Below the pieces are notes generated by a model. It had not been told where the DNA came from and did not search any database. It saw only the letters and a list, made by a program, of their open reading frames with translations. Made by a program: the position numbers and the translations under genes. Positions 59,151 to 64,000 of a stretch of DNA of 64,000 nucleotides are shown piece by piece; positions within the stretch are counted from its first letter, which is position 1; every line of letters starts with the position of its first letter. The DNA is from Parasponia andersonii (Eukaryota > Streptophyta > Magnoliopsida > Rosales > Cannabaceae): NCBI GenBank assembly GCA_002914805.1, contig JXTB01000228.1:304447-368446 (forward strand), read 5' to 3'.

Positions 59151-59777
59151 TGTCACGACCCTAGCCTCAAACTAGACAATCATGCAGCACTTAGCACAAT
59201 CCGTCGTACTAAGTCAGCCTACCAATACTCAAGAAAGGGACTTAGAGTAAGCTATTGAGACAAAATGGTAAGAATGAGAGAGTTTATGTGAATGAAAGCT
59301 TTGTATTATTCTTAGAATGCTTAAAACTGTCACAAAATGGGACTTATGTACAAATGAACCCAAGGGGTCCTTTATATAAGCAAAGCCTAAACCAACCAAG
59401 GATTAAGATCATGCCAAGTGACATGATCTTACAAAGGATCTAGATTTTTCTCAACTAAAGTTATAATATCTACAAATATATTTACATAGAGACTTCTAGA
59501 ACAAAACATAGTATAGATCCTTCTAAAAGGTTCACCCACCATCTTAGCTATTCCAAGTTATTCTAAGAGCTTCTAGGACCGTCCAACCCATCTAGGACTT
59601 AGTAGCACCAACTAGAGTCTCCTAGCATGGCTAAGACCTCTCTTGATCACTCTAGAAATGTCCACCACATTCTAGGGTCTTCCACAATCTTTTTAGGTGA
59701 GCAGTATATATAAAGGATCTTAAACCCATGAGCAACAACATTTGGATATTTGGGAGCCAAATGAACGGAGCGTAACA
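59151..59777 (-). repeat. 5' LTR (element sense) of the Galadriel-like element, 627 bp
   Basis: Counterpart of 53767-54457, without the two length additions seen there. Confidence 0.9.
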
Positions 59778-60030
59778 ATATGCTCTTTAACAAAAGTTAG
59801 TCAGTCCTTTCAGATTAACAACTTAAATGAGAATATAGATCCATACTTCATAACTCTAAATCTTGATATCTTATGGTTAGTTTTAGTCTGTAGCTTTTGG
59901 TTTCTATACAAACCCATATTGATCCGACATAGAGATCAATTTTAGCTCCATTTTAAAAGCTTGAACACATACTCAGAAACCACATGCTAGTAGTTTTTCC
60001 TTTAAACTAGAATTTTCAGAAAAAAGTTGA
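59778..60030. other. Short non-coding flank
   Basis: Right flank of the Galadriel-like element, once continuous with the kinase fragment side (53766). No missing kinase or LRR exon could be recognised on either strand. Confidence 0.4.
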
Positions 60031-60640
60031 CTAAATCAAAGGGAAGAAATAAGAGTCAAAGACTCGATAATGAGTAATAAAATAAGAAGTTCACCCTTTC
60101 CGACAGTGGATTATTTTGCTGTTGTGCAGAGAATTGCTTATGATTTCCTCCCACAAGAGTGGGCATGCCAAGTAGGTTACTGTGACCTTGTTGCTGCACT
60201 TGTTGTAGCCACTACAAAAATTTCTCCCCGTGATCCGGGGCTAATTCAGTTCTTCCACGAAATTACCCTTGAAAATAGAGTCAGATCAGCACCAAACATA
60301 TAGCAAGAAGTTAATTTAATATGTATTCTAACAAGAAATCCTAGCTTTGATATGGCAAGACTGCTCACTGCATTTATATTTGAAAATTAGAGAGATAGGA
60401 GAGACCTAATATCACTTGTAAATCCAACCTTGAAAGAAGAGCAATATAAGCAAACAAGGAATAAATTTAGAGAAAAGATGGGATCTATATACTGAACAAC
60501 ATATGCAGCAAAAGAACTTAAAGCAGTAGCTAGTCATCTCTAGTCATCTAGGTACAACAAAGATCAACATGAAGGAAATCTTGTAAGAATAATTAGAGTA
60601 GACTCATTGATTGCTTGTCAAACTATAGACCTTTTTTTTT
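60031..60640 (+). pseudogene. Decayed protein-coding remnant of unknown origin
   Basis: From 60031 (ATG at 60070) a single frame stays coding-like for about 190 codons and is broken by only four stops (60301, 60388, 60493, 60541), three TAG and one TGA. Segments between them look like a soluble helical protein, for example WACQVGYCDLVAALVVATTK, then KEEQYKQTRNKFREKMGSIY and TYAAKELKAVASHL. I do not recognise the family. It lies on the strand opposite to the adjacent LRR exons and is not a transposon protein I know. An old nuclear insertion of a non-retroviral virus capsid gene is one possibility among others (processed pseudogene, unknown host gene); the sequence alone does not decide. Confidence 0.45.
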
Positions 60641-60710
60641 GGTCTCTTCAAGAATGAAATTGAACAAAAACTAATAGAAAACCAATTTTTCTCTGAATGT
60701 TAAGACATAC

Positions 60711-61310
60711 AGCTCCAAATTTTGAGTGCTGTTGACCCAGGAAGGAATGCTCCCCACTAGCTTATTGTATGGCAGATCTCTGCAAGCATAACATAATAGT
60801 ATAAGAGAGTTAGTTTCAGCGTCATTACCATTACTGTTATTAAACATACCTAACTATTAAAATGTCTGATATATTTACTTACATAGTGAGAAGAGATGTA
60901 CTTTTTTACTGAGGTTGGGTACCATTTAGACTATTGTTTCCAAGAAAACTGTTCAAGGAAACAGAATTACACGCTTTAATACTTTAAGAGTAGCTATCAA
61001 GAGGCATATGCTACAATCAAACACAGACGACGATCAATATATTACAGGGTAGAAAGTGAACTAATCGATATATTACAGGGTAGAAAGTGAACTAATGTTG
61101 AAAAGAGAGTTTGGAATTTGTCCGTTTATATTGTTGAAGCTCAAATCCCTGCCAAGAAAAATGTAGAGTTTCATGAATCAAAATTTAAAGTTAGAAATAG
61201 TGCAAGTTGTATGCTTTTGAGTCCCTTAATGAACGTATAGTTGTGTCAATTGATGGTGTTCTCCAATAGTTGATGGAATCGAGGTAGTGATATTGTTATT
61301 CCTTAGTACT
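60711..61310 (-). pseudogene. Four LRR exons of a malectin/LRR-VIII-type receptor-like kinase, broken
   Basis: On the minus strand four consecutive exons of LRR size follow each other: 61310-61239 (72 nt), 61148-61077 (72 nt), 60948-60883 (66 nt) and 60779-60711 (69 nt). All start after AG and all end in the same codon phase. They read VLRNNNITTSIPSTIGEHHQ..., DLSFNNINGQIPNSLFNISS..., FLGNNSLNGT... and DLPYNKLVGSIPSWVNSTQN. This is the end of the LRR block just before the malectin domain in LRR-VIII-2 receptor kinases, which read FLGNN-LNG-LP, SYN-L-GS-PSW. Lesions: the first donor is AT instead of GT (61238-61237), the third exon has TAA where Gln is expected, and a 31-bp tandem duplication covers the second donor. 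Upstream LRRs, malectin and kinase domains are not found nearby. Confidence 0.85.
61037..61096. repeat. 31-bp tandem duplication across an exon end
   Basis: ATATATTACAGGGTAGAAAG and the following 9 bases occur at 61037 and again at 61068. On the minus strand the copied unit holds the last bases of the second LRR exon and its GT donor, so the gene has two equivalent donors 31 nt apart. Use of the distal donor would shift the frame. Confidence 0.9.
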
Positions 61311-61611
61311 CTGCAAGTTATGTAAAACAGTTTTTCGACCATATTTCAAAACAAAACAACTCAAAAGACAACAAAAGTATGGATGATATGTTGTAAAGCA
61401 TTTGATATATTGTAGAAAACATTTTACTTATAGGACAATTAAACACTTTATATCCTTGATAAATGCAGGAGAAGAACTTGCATTAGCGATTTCTACTGAT
61501 TTTGTTTCACAACAAAATATAACTTGACAAACATGGCAATAAGAAAACAAGCATCAACTATATTTACAAAATAATAAGAAACGTTTCAGCTGCAAATCAT
61601 TTACTAAAAAC
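61311..61611. other. Non-coding, probable intron side of the LRR pseudogene
   Basis: No further LRR exon could be found here on the minus strand. Confidence 0.4.
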
Positions 61612-61614
61612 TTA

Positions 61615-62308
61615 GGCGTCGTTTGGTTGGGTGGAATGAAATTGAATGTAATGGTAATCATAATGAAAATAAGAATGGAAAAGAAAAGAAAGGTAACTAT
61701 TTTGTCTGGTTAAAATTTTGGAATCAACTATGGAATGTAATAGAATTAACTGTACTTTGACTAATATACTTCTGATTTTGAATTAATTTTTTTAAAAAAA
61801 TAAATAAATACTATCACTATTAAAAAAAAGAAAATAGTTTTACTTATGGTAATAATTAATTCAATTACTAAATATAAAAATAAATTAAATTTCTTGTATT
61901 AGAAAAATTAATATTTTATAAATTGCTCATTATTATTTACCATATAAATATAACACACAAAATGTATATTAGAAAACAAAAATATAGTAATTAGATAATA
62001 CGAGGAAAAAGATGATTTGTAAGTAGTTTAGTCATGGATATAGATACAAATTTTACACTTGGTTTAGTCATAGATATGGGGAAGAAGATGATAATGAGAG
62101 GGCAAAACATGTTAAAGAAGGGGCAACAAAGAAAAAAGTGGCTAACTTAAGAATAGAATAGCCTTTACATCCATTTTCAAGTGTAAGTCTAATTCCTTTA
62201 TTTGATGTAATAATCATTACATTGTAAAGACCATTCATAAGTAAAAAGTGAAATCAAACAATGTAAAGCTATTACATTTCATTCTATTACTATCAACCAA
62301 ACATCACC
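61615..62308. mobile_element. PIF/Harbinger-type (Tourist-like) MITE, 694 bp
   Basis: The left end GGCGTCGTTTGGTTG and the right end CAACCAAACATCACC are inverted repeats (13 of 15 positions). Homology continues more loosely inward (GAATGAAAT / ATTTCATTC). TTA flanks both sides (61612-61614 and 62309-62311), the target of PIF/Harbinger transposases. There is no coding capacity, so it relied on an enzyme made elsewhere. Confidence 0.88.
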
Positions 62309-62311
62309 TTA

Positions 62312-63033
62312 AAGAACCAAACTAACTGATGTATTGGATTTCTAAAACTATAAAATTAAGAAAAGGGCAAAAATTTAATAGCACAAGCTCACAAATTTTG
62401 TTGTAGAATTCTGTCATTGTTAGTTCAAACATCAGCCTTCATTTCAGAATAGCGACAAATCTGATCAAAGAGTAGCGATAACCAGCTAAGGTTAACAGAT
62501 TTATTCATGCATGCATGCCTATAAATAACTTACTGAGAGTTCAAAATCACTTTCAAACAAATAACTAAAAATAACACATGATTTTATGAAATTGGGAGTT
62601 TCCCATAATAGAAGAACAAAGTTGATTAGGACTAGGATTTCAAAACTCAGACATAAAAAAAAAATTCAGATTAAAATCATAAAAGAAGATTATCACAAGC
62701 ACGGTTTTATGTCTATCTTTAATATTTCAGAGTCGTAAAAAGAATATTGTTCAGTCTAAAAAGACTTCAAAGACCCTATTTTATATATAGAATCCTCTTT
62801 GATACCGTGAAACTCAACTTTCGATTCTTCTCATTCATACGTATAATTCAGTTTATTATGACACCAAACTGTCTCAAACTTCCTATTTTTCTATAGTATT
62901 ATGGTCTTACCTCATATGAAGAACCCTCCAATGTCCTCTTAATCAAAACAGAGTATTGTTAATGAAAACTAAGGGGAAAAAAAGGTCAATACTAGATTCT
63001 CTTCTCTAGTACGCAAATGGTTTTAAGCCTATT

Positions 63034-63075
<42 letters not shown>

Positions 63076-64000
63076 ATCACATGCCTGATCTTGAAACCAG
63101 CTTAAAACATGACTTTCTACTATCAATGTTGTCTTTGCAGTCTACATATATGTATCGTTTTACAGAGAATTCAGTCAAATGATAGTTTTTGAATATTAGT
63201 AACTTAGAGGAAAGACTAGATAGCATAAACAGATTAGATAAAGTCATACTATAACTCAAAAAAACCTTTTTTATATAATGCACATACAAGATACAGGATG
63301 TTTAGCTCATACGTCTTTTTGAATTGTAAAATTAGTAAGGAACTCTTTCTCACAAGCATTTTATCGAACAATTGAACCGCTAAAGGTTTTAACAGACTAG
63401 AACAATGAATAGTGAGTGAGCTATATTTGATAAGCTTAATAGCTGAAATGGAAACTAACATAAACCCAAATCTAATACAAATAAACCACAAATATCAAGG
63501 TTATCAATTGAAGATTAACACCAATTGACTAAGAATCGTCCAGCTTCAAATTCAGACTCAAAAAAATGCAACAAAAAGAAACCATACAGTCTATATAAAT
63601 CTAATGAAATTGAGCGTGAAACAAAGAAAATCCAAATAGGTCAAGAAATTGTGATAAACAGATTCAGAAATTGAGAGAACTAACCTAGATTCTTCTCTAA
63701 ACGCAAAGGCTTGAAACTAGGATTAAGGATTGAGCTCAAAGTATGAATTGATGCTTCTTTTTTCTGATTTGGGGATTTAGCACTTCTTTTTAGCTCAAAT
63801 CTTTGATTGGACGGACTGATCTGTTCGATAATTGAGCACAGAACACCATTCTTCTTCAATGTCTCGGAATCAGATTGTACAAGAGAGAGATTTGCCACAG
63901 AAAAGAGAAAGCTCACGCCATGTTCGAATGAATTATATAAAGAGGAAAGAGCTCACTCCATGACAGCTCACACCACTCTCTTTCTGGTACTTGAGAGCTC
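62312..64000. other. Intergenic, no gene recognised
   Basis: AT-rich with a (TA)n tract at 63041-63072. A 79-codon frame on the minus strand (63916-63680) ends shortly before a donor-like sequence (TAG/GTTAGT). It could be the 5' exon or leader of a gene beginning near the window edge, but its peptide is unrecognisable. Confidence 0.4.
63041..63072 (+). repeat. (TA)n microsatellite
   Basis: Uninterrupted AT dinucleotides, 16 units. Confidence 0.95.

Larger units (their letters stand above)
53767..59777 (-). mobile_element. Gypsy chromovirus (Galadriel-like), minus strand, nearly complete
   Basis: LTRs 53767-54457 and 59151-59777 flank gag-pol on the minus strand. An initiator-Met primer site (59147-59136) and a polypurine tract (54473-54458) are in the right places. 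The flanks GCATAT and ATATGC share ATAT directly at both junctions, a four-base duplication, or a five-base one with a changed base. The chromodomain type and the LTR ends (TGTTAC...CGTGACA in element sense) suggest the Galadriel lineage; that assignment is from memory. It carries far fewer stops than the other retroelements here and is probably the youngest. Confidence 0.9.

Noticed and set aside
63680-63916. Minus-strand frame of 78 codons as a gene
   Set aside because: A donor-like site follows it, but the peptide is unrecognisable and more likely a leader or chance; only mentioned in the flank entry.
1-64000. CRISPR arrays, bacterial operons, riboswitches
   Set aside because: No regularly spaced identical repeats with unique spacers and no prokaryotic gene organisation; the DNA is plant nuclear.

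Overview
This window is AT-rich plant nuclear DNA, almost certainly from a flowering plant and probably a eudicot. The case rests on nested plant LTR retrotransposons (a Tat-type Gypsy with an antisense ORF, two chromodomain Gypsies and a Copia), En/Spm (CACTA) and PIF/Harbinger DNA transposons, a fragment of mitochondrial rrn18, leucine-rich-repeat receptor kinase exons with GT-AG introns, and a defensin-like peptide gene. The species cannot be named from the sequence. No bacterial or organellar genome structure is present. Three single-base N gaps lie at 4161, 14035 and 33682.

Left part (1-8.6 kb): mostly non-coding. It holds a 1.8-kb non-autonomous CACTA element with an exact ACA target duplication (601-2398), a nuclear insertion of mitochondrial DNA ending in the 5' end of rrn18 (4162-4490), a possible tRNA-derived SINE remnant (about 6598-6700) and the only intact gene candidate, a six-cysteine defensin-like secreted peptide (7424-7618) with its own TATA box and poly(A) signal.

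8.6-22.4 kb: one complete but decayed Tat-lineage Gypsy element (8625-22399, TSD CAAAG). Its order is gag, protease, RT, RNase H, a second archaeal-type RNase H, integrase, then an antisense spliced ORF. A solo LTR with TSD GAAGT sits exactly between the two RNase H domains.

23.9-32.9 kb: two En/Spm-like elements, apparently nested. The outer one shows a CACTA terminus with 66-bp tandem subterminal repeats, a CT-rich leader and a displaced transposase-like fragment. The inner one (about 24965-31218) carries a decayed TNP2 transposase and a Ulp1-type protease ORF.

32.9-51.9 kb: a Copia element with a truncated 5' LTR, split inside its RNase H domain by a 10-kb Tekay/Del-like chromodomain Gypsy (39688-49700).

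53.4-61.3 kb: remnants of two different LRR receptor kinases on the minus strand, a kinase-domain fragment and four LRR exons. They are separated by a minus-strand chromodomain Gypsy element (53767-59777, Galadriel-like), the best preserved retroelement here. A decayed plus-strand reading frame of unknown origin lies beside the LRR exons. A PIF/Harbinger MITE (61615-62308, TSD TTA) follows, and the window ends in sequence without a recognised gene.

Apart from the defensin-like gene, every protein-coding feature is broken by stops, frameshifts or truncation, so almost all of the window is a graveyard of nested transposons and pseudogenes.
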